In this document: in pieces, positions 22,976 to 36,700 of the stretch
How the letters are laid out: every line of letters begins with the position of its first letter
How positions within the stretch are numbered: the first letter of the stretch is position 1
From: Liolophura sinensis
Taxonomy: Eukaryota; Mollusca; Polyplacophora; Chitonida; Chitonidae
Length of the DNA stretch: 64,000 nucleotides
NCBI RefSeq assembly: GCF_032854445.1
Contig: NC_088299.1
Coordinates: 9,915,608-9,979,607, forward strand
Reading direction: 5' to 3'
Made by a program: the position numbers and the translations under genes
Notes under the pieces: model-generated
Told to the model about the DNA's origin: nothing
What the model saw: only the letters and a program-made list of their open reading frames with translations
Databases searched by the model: none

Positions 22976-25900
22976 AGGCCTATCTTCGAAACCTGGGAAC
23001 CCGCACACTGACAAACATTTTCAGACCTTGCCAAGTTCCTTGCCTTAACCTATGGTTGTCATGGCATGAATTTTCCAACTCTCCAAGTTTTCTAAGAACA
23101 GCTAGTTAAACCATGCCTGTCTCTACAGGTATGTGTAATAATCTTCCAGTAGCTTGTGACCATTAATTGGCTGTGCTTCTCTTGAGGTTCCTCCAACACC
23201 CTAATTTGCTTTAACAAACAGCCAATCCCCTGGAGAAAACTGCAGCCTTTCGGGAGTTACCCGACAGACCTTATGACAAAACCATGCACAGTTAAACCTG
23301 TGTGTGCTGGAGTTGTCTTGCAATCTCTCTTAATTGTTAATACCTGTGGTCCAGTGGTAGAGGGAACATACCAATATTTAACTAACTCCTTTACCTGACA
23401 TATGACTGCTGTTATTGCTCTTCGTAGCTACATGTACAACGATCATTTCAAATGAAATTTCAAATTTCACTGTTTAGTCCAAATGAGAGTAAAGTACAAA
23501 TGTCCTAGCATTGTGTTACTGGTTTCTCTAATATGACGAATCCCATGGCCTCATAAGAATTTCAGATTAAAAGTTGATTTATAGAGTGGCGAAGCACGTT
23601 TGAACAAAAAAGGCTGTGGGCATTTAGTTTTGTTTCCAGGCCCTCTTTCAAAAGAGGTAAGATTATAGTATTTGTAGCTTTTCCTTTTAACAAATGAATT
23701 ACGATATAAAAAACCGAAATAAACAGCATAATTTACCACACAAACAACATAGATGATTTCAAGATGATTTTCTCAACCAAATACGTTCAACATACAAGAG
23801 TATTTAATTCAGATATAGGTATACAATTTCTCAGAACCTTTTGGGGGAATACAAATAAGCATTAGTTAACAATCAAACTTTATTAAGCGGCAGAAAGTTC
23901 ATAAGAAAAACAAAATAAGTGTTATTGCTAGAGGCAATGGCACTGTTCCATCATGACTCCAAGGAAAATCTGACTGTACACGTACATGTAGGTGCATTGA
24001 AGATTAACATAAACACGATCAGCTTTTATATTCACTTTCCAGTTATTAACATGTATGTATTGGATAAAGTAAATCATGACAGTAAATCAGGTAGTTATGA
24101 CACTGAGTAAGGCAGTTGTCATGGTTATGTTGGGGTGATGTCATGCCCGTTTAAAAGTACATCATCATTTGTGACTATACCTCATCAATGGGCAATGTCA
24201 AGTGATCGATCATGGATGACATCACAACTGGCAAAAATTGGAAACAACAGACAACAGCGGTTTTAATACGCTGACTGTTTTCTTTTTTTTAGAATTTAGG
24301 ACAGCCATTCATACTATCACAACCCTTATCATTTAATCCTGCAGGTCTTCACTCTGGAGTAGCTCTTTACCATTCTTGTGTATGCACATGCGAGGAACTG
24401 TCGTCAACTCCGGACATCACAAACTAGGTGCATCATCAAGCACTGACAGAGGTCACAAAGCTATGGTGACCTTTAATATACTGTAGCTCTGCTGACAAAG
24501 TGACAGAGCTGGCCAAGTTCACGCACTGTTAAGACGCAGCCAAAACTTTTATAAAATGTATATGGATACTTTCATGGTGACCAGTACTGTGGGTATTACG
24601 TTGCCATGGTAGTTATGTGAACATAGCACTACGTGCACTTTGTAGTATGTGGCCCTTAACATCTTTGGTCACATGAGTTCCAAAGCAAAGCTGGTGGATA
24701 TGCAAAATGAATGATTCCATGCAAACAATGGTGCCAGTGTGTAAATGTAGCCACAAACAACATGTAATAGTAATTGGACTGCTGAAAATACTCTGCTTAA
24801 ATATGATAATGATCACTGATTCTTTTCATTTAGAACATCAAAATGCCCTTTTTTCACACCGGAAGAACGATATTCATTATAAAATTAATTAAACATCCCC
24901 CTTTTATGTTCAGAAAAGAAAGTCAAATACAGAATATGCAGTTTACAATTATGCTGAATTTTAAGATTATGCATGACCATGGATATTTTCGTCAGAAAGG
25001 CTTTCGACACAGGCTAATTGTAAGAGTAACTGAATGTTTTCACAAACAAAAAGTCATCAGATCTGTGCCACTTTTACAAAATTTCTCCCTTGTTTTTTCT
25101 TCCCATGTTTTCTTCTCTCAAAAATGATGTAGCCTGAGTAAAAACGATACAAAGAGCAGTTAATAAAAACTGAGCCGAAAGCTATATTAGTTTTGGCCTT
25201 GATCAAGCTCTGCCAAAATGAAATAAGAACCTTATTTGTATTTACAAAGAACACCCTGTACATGTACATATACAAAATATAAATTCTGAGCAATCAATCA
25301 TACAACAAATACTGGAAAAACATAATTCTCTTGCCTTAACCATAGAGTTCTCTCCCTTGCACTCTAAGGCAATGTATGGACATTTGCCCTCACTAGAGGG
25401 TGTGGGCCCTCAACTATCAAATAAACACTCTGGCCTCACAGGATATGATATCTCTGCACGTGAGTTTCTCCAGCCCATTCACATTTGAAACTGGAAAGTA
25501 AGCCATAAATTCCTCTTGAGATAACTTAAGTAGATGGAAACAAATTAAAATGGTCAGGAATTTGTTTTCAGAAGTGCTGGTACATGAAAAAAAAAACACT
25601 AATGTTTCTCTTGTTAATGATAAAACCAAATGCAAACAGATTTCTTTATGTGTAGTTCAGGTCTTTTCAATCATTTCGTGAAACTGTTAACTGGTCTGAA
25701 AGTTTATCTCTTACACTAGGAAGATTGGCCAAAACATCTCAATCAGTGTGAGAGTTACAATTTCAGCACACTTTAACACTTCCAAAGGTTCAGGAAAACA
25801 GGAAGAGGCTAAATATTTACTTACACTTACAGGACACGCTATAATTAATTAATTAGGAAGGAATTAGATAGGAATTCTTATTTCTAACGATCACAGATGA

Positions 25901-26682
25901 ACCTGAAAAATGCTCTTTATGCCGGAATGATTGATTGATTTGTAGGTAAGAGCTTAATGCTGTACTCAAGAATGTTTGGCTTAAGATGGCTCTCAGCCTT
26001 TGGCAAGTTAATTGGCAACGTATCCCAAATGTGACAATGAATGACAATGTGGCTTCAGCAAACAGCTGCACGAATAGGATAATTAAAAAACTGACTATGA
26101 CAAGATAAATCAAACACTGTAATGGCACAGCGTATAGAAAGGCTGCAGTGGTAATTTAGAGCTGCATAAATATGACGAACTTTCCAACATAATCTACAAT
26201 AAGCCAAAGAGCAGAATGCAAGCTTATTTTCACAGGATGAGGTAAATTGCAAAGGTTTTTGATAGATGTTTTACACTAAAATGCTGCATCAGTTTTATTA
26301 CAACATAAGCTTTATGATAATATAACGAATACTGCGCATTAAGTTTACTGAAGGAAGATACGATATCCACAAACCTTAGGAGGCTGGTTACCAAGCCAAA
26401 CAAATATGAAGTTCAAAACTGTGTGTTCTGTAGAAATAGAAGGGAAATTGGATGAACCAATGCATATTCCAAAAACCGACAAAAATACTAACATAGGAAA
26501 GGCTCATGTCAGCTTTCACTCAACCAACACATTTCATTTCAAGATATCAATTTCAGAACATGTAAATTAGATTAATGACCAGTTTTATCAATGTAAATTT
26601 CTGGTGCAAGAATTTATTTATTAACATTTATCAGATTGGATTTGTACACCACATCCAAGAACATAATACTTTAACAAAGGAG
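22976..26682. other. non-coding stretch, no gene seen
   Basis: Intergenic space between the convergent ABHD4 and ENTR1 genes. No long frame, satellite or conserved domain on either strand. Part may be ENTR1 3' UTR. Confidence 0.45.
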
Positions 26683-26810
26683 GCCAGCATTATGGTGAGT
26701 GGAAACTTGGCAGATCCCGGAGGAGAAAAAAAAAAAAATATGCATACGTTGCCGGCAGACCTTCCAAGGTACAACCGCAATAAAAGCCAGCATAAGCTGG
26801 ACTTGAACAG
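26683..26810 (-). mobile_element. SINE family A fragment
   Basis: Inverted orientation: GCCAGCATTATGGTGAGTGG, GGCAGACCTTCCAAGGTAC and GCCAGCATAAGCTGGACTTG, with the middle interrupted by an A run. Confidence 0.75.
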
Positions 26811-27640
26811 GTGTAAGGATTAAGAAATCAACAATGCTAGTCAATAAGTATGTGGAGAGAGAAACGTAGGTTGTATGTATCAGAAAAATAACAATGTAAC
26901 ATTTAGTCCTGGCACTCATATGAAACCATATATGGACATACATTTAACCAAAACTTAAGTGGCAAAGTACATACATAAGTACAAGCATGTATACATGTAT
27001 ACAGCATCATATAAATGTACAACTCTTCTTACATTTACAACAACAACTTGTACACAGTATGCAACCACAACAGCCAAAAGAGATGGTGAATCAACAAAAT
27101 TTATAATACAGAATTTGCCAATACGACAAAATTATTCTTAACACCAAGGGAATACAGAGCACAAATGTAGTATCAAGAGAAATTTTGTCTGGACCATCAA
27201 AAAGTTCAAGGAAGCCTTCACATTGTTGTTAAAAATTCATCAAAGACAAAAAAAAACACAAACATACATACATACATATAATATGTACATCAATAGCGCA
27301 TTCAGGTACCTGAATGTACACCAGCTAAATATATCCACAACAATCATTTACTCTTGCAGGTATATGTATTCTAAAACCTTTGTGTGGTTACTTTCCAATC
27401 AGTTTTACCCCTTTTCCAAAAAGATCTTGGAAATTTGAAAACCTACACTTCAAATAGGTATAGACCTTACAACAGAATAAAAAGGCAGACAGAATTTTAA
27501 CTTGGCACTGCAGTGAAGCACTGGATTTGACGATTTATAACTTAAAAAAATAGACATTCACAAACATTCACCTGTACAGATACATACATTATACCAGTGG
27601 ATTTGTTGAACATAAGGTTAAATGTACTGACTATTTCCAG
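26811..27640. other. probable ENTR1 3' UTR region, no gene seen
   Basis: AT-rich, with ATAC-type simple sequence near 26960-27000 and 27250-27290. It directly follows the ENTR1 stop on the minus strand. Confidence 0.4.
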
Positions 27641-27752
27641 TCAGGATTGTCCCCCTTCTGCTCCACCAGAGGGAGCCTCTTCTGTGACTTTATCAATGGT
27701 GGCAAGCACCTCTGCTAAAAGTTTCATGGAATCTACACCAGTTAAAAGTTGT
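27641..27752 (-). CDS. ENTR1: ENTR1 exon 7, C terminus
   Basis: Encodes QLLTGVDSMKLLAEVLATID and a short acidic and Gly tail ending in QS and TGA. The stop depends on a run of five G (minus strand); with four G the frame would end 10 bases further on at TAG (27631-27633) with a tail ending NPDWK. Confidence 0.88.
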
Positions 27753-30700
27753 CTGAAATCACAAACAAAAGAGAACAGCTCGATATAAACAAACAACCAA
27801 TTCAATTACAGCATATTGTATAATATAACAATTTTCAATTACACTACTGCAACCAATTTCACTCGTGAAAAAGAAAACTAGTGCCAGCATAAAGCCACAG
27901 ACCTTTGGCAAGCTACTGACAAACTTTCCCATGTGTGATCTCCAGACTTGGGCGAAAAGAAGTGATCTTACAAACTCTGTCCAAGGCTGGTATTAACCCA
28001 TTAAAACTTTAGGTAGTAGCATTTTTATTCACTGGTTTGTTATGCAGACATCTATTTACTGGAGAGTGTAAAAGTCATTAAAAAGGATTCATTTGTTACT
28101 TAAGAATATTTCACTTATATGCAGGTGACCAGCATTATGGTGGGAGGAAAGTAGGCAGAGCCCCAGGGCAAGCCATGGCCGGTTGTTTGCAGGTTGCTGA
28201 CAGACCTGTACACGTATGGCCAGAGAGAAAGCCAGCATGAGATGAACTCAAACTCACAGCCATCGCATTGGTGTAAGGCTCCTGGGTCAATGCGCCGCAC
28301 TGGTGTGCTAACCCCCTCGGCTAACATGTAGGAATAAGATGCTACTTCAATGGTACTTGTTGCTGCCTCGCTTGGCGCTCAGCACTGAGAGGTTAGAGCA
28401 AGGAAACAGGACTGCTTGGCCCGATGTCAGTATAATGTGACTTGGTGGGGGGTGGGGAATGTTATGCATGGTGTCCTTGGTATGATACTTCAGTGGCGAC
28501 AGCATGGACTCACCCTGCCACAAGAAGACACAGCATATGTACCTGATGACTTCTTATCATTATATAACTGAAAAAATGTCAAGTACAACCTAAAATCCCA
28601 ATCCCACAAACATACATAAATAAATGAACTAGACACATGAAATCAATTATGAAGAAGACTGTCTTACTTTAAACTTTGTTCTGCAGTCTTCGCTGCAGCG
28701 GACAGTTGCTCAGAGGCGTACTTTGTTCTTTCCTGAATACTCGTCAAGGTCTGGTCAGCTGACTGTGCAGGATTATCTCCCTTGGTTGTCTTAAGCTGTC
28801 CCTGAGAACAAACAAAATAAAATGAACTGAAAGTCAGACAGTTATTGAACATGGTACAATGAAAAATGAAATATTCATGTGTGACATGGACTATTACTGA
28901 CACTGCACTGACTGACTCAGTCAATAAATAGCTGAGCATCCCCGGGGCCTTCTCATTTACACATCTATTCAGGTACACTGTCACACTTGTAAAATACATC
29001 TAACCTGGAAGAAACAGTATGATAGAGGGAAAATAACACAAGGACCATAATGAAAATTTAAGAATAATCATAAAACAGCAGGCGTACATACATAAGTTTA
29101 GCCAGAGCGTGTCTCAGTGTTTTTGAGACCCCCATTCTGATAAAATTAACACGGGGATATACGCAAGATAGGAGAACACTGAGATGACCTGATTTCTACT
29201 TCTGGCTAAATCTATGTGTTAGCCAGAATGTTAATGCAGATCAATAGTAAGAAAAAAATTACTTATATATATCATTGTAATTTAGTTTATACCATTCAGA
29301 ATTCGACAATGATAGTGTTACATGATTTTTGATACCAGGGTCAGCATATTCATTTTACCACTAGCTTAGGCAGGGCTAAACTTTACAACAGACAAAACAA
29401 AAGCACTGCCAATCAATTACAAAATGCACAACTACATCAGTCCTAATTTGAATCTATGGGCGCCAGCTGAATGCTCCTGCTGCAAAGCTTTCTCATCTTT
29501 AGCCTAACTTGGTTAAGACAACGGGCTTGGGGATGCAATCCATGATAGTATGCTGGAACCCACTGCCAAAGACACCAGCCTGGAGGCTGCACCCAGTGAC
29601 AGTATAACACCCTGCCAAAGACACCAGGCTGGAGACTGCACCCAGTGACAGTATAACACCCTACCAAAGACACCAGGCTGGAGGCTGCACCCAGTGACAG
29701 TATAACACCCTACCAAAGACACCAGGCTGGAGGCTGCACCCAGTGACAGTATAACATCCTGCCAAAGACACCAGGCTTCGCACTGCACCCAGTGACAGCA
29801 TACTGGAACCCCCTGTTAAGAACACCAGGCTTGGAGATGCTCACAGTGCCAGAATACTAGAACACCCACCCAAATACATCAGCCTGGAGGCTGCAGCCAG
29901 TGACAGTATAACACCCTGCCAAAGACACCAGGCTGGAGGCTGCATCCAGTGACAGTATAACACCCTGCCAAAGACACCAGGCTGGGCACTGCACCCAGTG
30001 ACAGCATACTGGAACCCCCTGTTAAGAACACTAGGCTTGGAGATGCTCACAGTGCCAGAATACTAGAACACCCACCCAAATACATCAGCCTGGAGGCTGC
30101 AGCCAGTGACAGTATAACACCCTGCCAAAGACACCAGGCTGGGCACTGCACCCAGTGACAGCATACTGGAACCCCCTGTTAAGAACACCAGGCTGGGCGC
30201 TGCACTCAGTGACAGTTTACTGGAACCCCCTGTTAAAAAAACCAGGCTTGGAGAAGCTCACAGTGCCAGAATGCTAGAACACCCAGCCAAAGACATTAGG
30301 CTGGAGAATGCACCCAGAGGCAGTATAACATCCTGCCAAAGACACCAGGCTGGAGGTTGCAGCCAGTGACAGTATAACACCTGCAAAAGACAACAGGCTG
30401 GAGGCTGCACTCAGTGACAGTGTACTGGAACCCCGTTAAAAACACCCGGTTTGGAGAAGCTCACAGTGCCAGAATGCTAGAACACCCAGCCAAAGACACC
30501 AGACTGGAGGCTGCAGCCAGTGACAGTATACTGGAACCCCCTGTTAAAAACACCAGGCTTGGAGAAGCTCTCAGTGCCAGAATACTAGAACACCCAGCCA
30601 AAGACACTAGGCTGGAGACTGCACCCAGTGACGGTATAACACCCTGCCAAAGACACCAGCCTGGAGGCTGCACCCAGTGACAGTATAACACCCTGCCAAA

Positions 30701-33700
30701 GACACCAGGCTGGGCGCTGCACCCAGTGACATAGTATGTGACTATACTCAGCATGCTTTCTCATCTGAACTGGCAGGTTAGGGCATACAACAAAACTTTA
30801 AAGGTTACCTGTAACGACTTTACTTCTTGTTTTAACCTAGTAACAGTTGTTTCAGCCTGGACTGCTCTTTGCTGAAACAAAAAAAGTTTAGCTCCAGTTT
30901 ACAGATATGGTAAAAATACACATCGTAACATAATAAACTGATCTACCACATATTTTACTGCATACTTCAGAAGATTTTAATTATGACACTGAAGTCAGGC
31001 TAGTAGAGGGTAAAAAGCTCTGTGGATGTGAGCAACATCTGCTGCCAAAAATAGGATTTTCAGAACCCAGTTGCAAATGATCCAGAAATTCAGTTACCTG
31101 CACAGCCTACATTCGCTTTCCATTCTTGAAGACTCGCTAAGGAGATTTAGACCAATTTTACAAATCACTTAATTTGAATATTACAAAGAGGCATATCTAG
31201 CATATGTTCTTACTGTTGTTGTGACTAAGTTAGCTTCCACCTGATGCACCATTTTTTCTAGAGCTGCTGTATCATCAGCTTCTCTTTTCTGAATTGTCTC
31301 AATTCGCTGCTCTGCCTCTCTTAATCTGCAAAATGAAAAATTAGAACCCATCCAGAACTATTTAGGCCCACAATAATGAAGTTAAATACATCTTAAGACA
31401 TTCTAAACATCTAGAAACTAAAGTCACTAGAAAGCACTTCTGGCCTAACGATCACATAGCGATCTTAGACTTAAGCCAAAATTTCAATCATTAAACTTGG
31501 TATATCTCTTGCGTTATTTCAGCCGAAATTTGTTTCTCAATAACTTACCCAGTGTTTACATTATCAAACAATATTTTGATCTTGTCACATAAGAAATAAC
31601 AATTTTAATGTGATTTGAAATTTTGACCCAAGTCCTAGATTGCTTCGTGATCCCGAGCCTGGAGCACAAAGCATCCATCACAGCTACATGTACATGTACC
31701 TGCATGAAGAGTTCCAACTAAGGGACATTACTATGCTGGGCACTAGTACAAGGTAAAAGAGAAAGTTACATTTGTGTTCTGTATGGTAATGGTAAATAGC
31801 TTTGAAAGTTATCTGGATCTTGATCACCATCAAAATGTATTGCCCAAAATCTTTTTCCGAAAAATTGGCTGAGCGATACATGTAGACAGGCAGACAAATA
31901 AATACCAGCGAACAGATAACCCCCCTGGTGAAGGTACAAATAAATCCGTTTAGTCTGTTGTTTCAGGATGGCATGGTGTCTCACCTTAAGTACGAGAACG
32001 TTTGAACTAGCAGAAAAGATATGAAAAATTATACTTATGTTCAAAACCTGCTGCGTTAATAGTGTCATTTAAGAATCATTAACAATTGCGGTCAATTGTT
32101 TTCAAGTATGAAGCCTTCTATGTAAGTAGTCATCTTAAAATGAAGTTTAAATCATTTTCTGTTTACCTATTTGCCTGTTGAGAGAGTTGATCCCTCAATC
32201 TATGATTGTCCTCTCGAACCTGAAAATGTTAAATCATCAGGCATTAAATGACTTGTTCGTTGTGTATGAGCTGAGTGAACATGTAGGAGAGATGAATGAA
32301 CAGAAACACACTCACACGAACAGGGAAAAACATAACCATACACATTGATTTTTCATGATGGAGCGAGTCATGACTAAGTGGTTTATTTATTTATTTATTT
32401 GATTGGTGTTTTACGCCGTACATAAGAATATTTCACTTATACGACGGCAGCCAGCATTATGGTGGAACGAATCCGGGCAGAGCCCGGGGCAGACCCACAA
32501 CCATCTACAGGTTGCTGACAGACCTTCCCACGTACGGCCGGAGAGACTAAGTAGTTAAGATATTAGTCCACCATACCAAGTGTGGGCATACACCTGGCCT
32601 TGGAGAGTGAATTTGTGGATTTCCATGCTCTAACGGCTCGTTGGGGCCATGGTGACACTATTTCAATGAACAATGCTTGCTTGGATGTGTGCACTCTCTA
32701 ACAACCACAAAATTCGTCAGCTATTTAATTTTCTGTCATTTTTTATCCTGAGCACTCAGGCTTGTTCCAAATGTAAAACTGACCATCCATTCATATTAGT
32801 GAACATTTCTTGAGTGCGGCACTAAACAGTAAAAATTTTTCAAGAATTCTTAATCATAAATAAGAAAATTATTGTCACATTCCTTCATCTCTGACAGGAA
32901 TTATTATGGAATTTGTGCTGTATTCATAAATTAAACTGAAATCAATCATCTATATACATATCTATTTTACATGAATGTTGCTTAGCTCTGTCCTCAATAA
33001 TATTTCAATTATAATGATGGTTGCCAGCACTATAGTGGAAGGAAACCATGCAGACACCAGGGGAAACCGACACCCATCAGCAGCTCTTCCTACGTGAGGC
33101 CAGACAGCTAACAAATTTGACTACTTTTTTTGTCCAATCCAAATGCTCTATATGTATTATTTAAGAAACAATGCTCCTGCTATCAGTGTCTAGTAGCAGT
33201 TTTGTAGCCACTGAAGTGGACAAGGTTATTATTTTGGTATTAGGTGTAGCCTAGGACCTAAAATTTTTTAACCTCATCCACCTTATTGACTATAATACTG
33301 CCGCTAGACACCCATACTAGGAACATTGTTTCTATTCTATAACTCTCTTCAGAACTTTTATTGTGGGTAATTTTATAATTAAATAAAAAAACTCCAATCA
33401 TGTAAACACTTTCACACCCATTATTAAGTAGCAATGGAGTGAGTGAGTGCTTGGGGTTTAACGTCGTACTTAACAAGTTTTCAGCCATATGACGATGAGG
33501 GAATCCTTAGAGCACATGTAATGTGCCTCCTTCTAGCAGGACGGATTTCCACTGCTCTTTTATCTAGTGCTGCTTCACTTAGACGCCTTACCGAAGGCAA
33601 GTAAGCTGCCCAACCTCCCCCCACCCCCTGAGCCATTATACTGATATGGGTCAACCAGTTCTTTCACTATCCCCTTCATGCTGAACTCCAAGTGAGGAAG

Positions 33701-36700
33701 TTACAACTTCCTCTTTTAAGGTCTTAGGTGAGACACGACCCATGAACAGTGCGTGACCTGCAACACCTTATCAACCAGACAAAACCACTGATTCTAGACA
33801 AAAGGGGTACCAGTCTATATAATCACTGATTTATGTTCGAACAAGTACCAAACTGATGGCAAATACGGCTGTTGAAAATAATCTGTGAAATGTTTAGAAC
33901 GGTAACACATTGGCTGGCACCGGTCTGCTTGTAATCTTGGACAAGGACGCATTTCTCATCATGAAATGAACACTGCTGTCAGGTGTTGTTTGCATATTGT
34001 CCGCAGTATTCTGGTTAGTACATGTACATGTTTGATCTTTCTGTGACGTAATTGCCTTCATCGGGAATGAAATACAAAGTTGCAAGTTGTTGGGCATATA
34101 TTGGTTACAAATGTTTAACCTTTCTGTGATGTCACGATGTCACAATACCTTTCACTGAGGATGGAATGAAATTAAGAATGTAACAAGACATTGTTCTGTT
34201 ACACCTGGCGTGTGATATCAATCAATTAATTTCTGTCAGTGCAAACACTACGTTTTATAACAGACTCGTCCATTCTATTTATGTCATTGGAGGAGAATTT
34301 TGCCCAGGAGATTTATGATCTTGTATTGCCTTCTTTATATGTAATACGAAAACCTTTGAGGGTTACGGAATTTAAATTTTAGCAAATGAGAGGATGTTCA
34401 AAGACCTTACCCTTCTCAGTTCTAGTTCCAAATCCCCATTGACTTCAAATGCAGCAACATTTCGACCTGAAGACACCTGGACGGTAATTCCTGAATAACC
34501 TGTCCTTGTGGGATTTGAGCCGCCATCCGTATTCCCTATTGCGCCGTCGGAGAGAAAGTCTGGAAGACTAGATGCTAACTGTGGACCTTCATCTACATCA
34601 CTTGATTCCTCATCAGAAACACTCTCATGACTAACCCTGTTACACACATTAATATCAGGTGGCTGTCCATTTGCCGCATTCACATGAACGTCTACTGACC
34701 CAAAGTCTCGAGTCCTGTTTCCGTTCACTTCAAAACTGTCTGCACCCCTGCCGGGGCTATGACTAGAATTCTGCCGAGTCTGTGTCTCCACGGAAGTATC
34801 TAATGCAAAATCTGGCAGTTCAAGTGGGTCCCTGAATGACAGCCTTTCCTGACCATTTTCACTGCTATAATGATCTTGTACAAAGTCAGGTAAATCGCTG
34901 GCAAAGTCTGGAGCTGCCAGACCATTCCTGCTTCTTTGGCTGTACCCTTTGGAATGGGATCCACCCCCAGAGCCTTTCAAAAACTTTTTAAAAGAGAATG
35001 GATTCTCATCGTTATTCTTCTTTGTTCCCTTTTTTCTGAGTTGGAGATCAACTGATAAAAAAATGATAAAATGAAGTTATGATATGTGCAGGATTTTACA
35101 GAAGAGTTAACACAATACTCAAATAAGTATAATAGTATATTTAATAAACATTACATGTAAAATTTAGGCAGAAGATACTGCATGCAGTTGTAACACAGAA
35201 TGACAGGCCTCAGATCCTCTGTATCATTGCCAGAAACGTTCACATGTGGAAGTTGATTCCTGCACCTCTTAGCCAAGGTATTGTTATCATGCCTTCCCAC
35301 ATTACCACTGTGACTCACTAAGGATGAAACATCTCCCACTTGCTCACCTGAACAGACCAATCGCCACCATAATGTCACTTGCACAGATCAACTTCCGTTT
35401 ACATTAACTTAATCGCATGCACCCATGGCAAAAACAACAAATATATCCATTAACTATTGGAAATTGGACTGTGATAGTGACAACAGGTTAGGTCAAAATT
35501 AAAATATTGTTTTGTTTGATGTTACAAGCCCTCTATAACAAAGGAGGGTAGGTAGGTAAGTTATTGTTTGGTTTTTGGTTTTTAATATTTGGCAATTCTC
35601 AAAATAAATATTCTTGGATCTTTACAATAAAACTAACAGGTAAACATTTTTATGAGTACTAAGACATAATTTAAGTCAACAGTTTGTGCCGGCACTTTCA
35701 GGTTCTGTACAGAAGGGGCGAACATATGAAAATATATCTAAAATCCTGTTTAGCTTATACTTTTGAAGCGGAACCTCATGACCTTGTAAAATAAAATCTA
35801 TACTGAGAAATCTGTTTCCATTTTCCTAAATTTCCTAATGTTTTTAACTAAACTTTGTGAGATTTACGAGATTCTTCTCTGATGTGAAGGATCAAATATT
35901 TATTCTGTCTTCAATGCGTCATTCAATTATGTTGTGTTGCAAGAAGATTAAAGCATGGAACATATCAGCTTTGTCTTTGTATGTGAACTTCCCTGTGTCC
36001 ATTTAGAAATGCACCTGGCCTTTCTGATGCCACTACTATTGTTTCCACTTCACAACAATGTATCAGTGAACAGATGCAGTCTCTATCCACCGAAGTTTTC
36101 TCAGCATCTTCCGGTGATGATCTCAATGACAGTTCTGGAAATTATACCAATATATTCTGTTGGGGATTCTTTGATAATGTAGGTTTAAAACAAAAATCTT
36201 CCATTTTGATCATGTTTCAGTGGATATTATGGTGTAAGGTCTCAATTTGTCAAGGCGTTTATATCAGTCCAGGGGATTTACGTAAGTGGGTTACATGCAG
36301 AAGCTCAGCTATAGCTTAAGTAATTTGTCCTTGGAGGTAGACCTATAGGCCTGTGCCCAAGCTTTGTTAGTGTGTGTACCGGTTATGAGCAGAGCCACAC
36401 AATTCTCAGCTATTCAGTTTCACGAGATTAGGTGTGCTTCAATGGTATATAGCGTGGCGAAAAGAAATTAATCAAGGAAAATTGTATACATTGCTGTTGA
36501 AAAAAGCTGATAACTGCAATGTTTACACTTTTTCCTTGAACATTTTACAACGACTATCTCACAAAATGTTTAATTAATTGGAAACACAAGGACACTGGTC
36601 GTCAGTTCAGTAAAATATACGTCACCTTGCCATAGACGGCATCATGCAGTAAATAGCTCAAAGCAGACCTAATTTTCGAAGTCGACTTAGATTTTCTTTG

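Noticed and set aside
29443-30754. Minus-strand frames with repeated YCHWVQ-type sequence
   Set aside because: Satellite translation in ENTR1 intron 5; no start context, splice site or conservation to suggest a gene.
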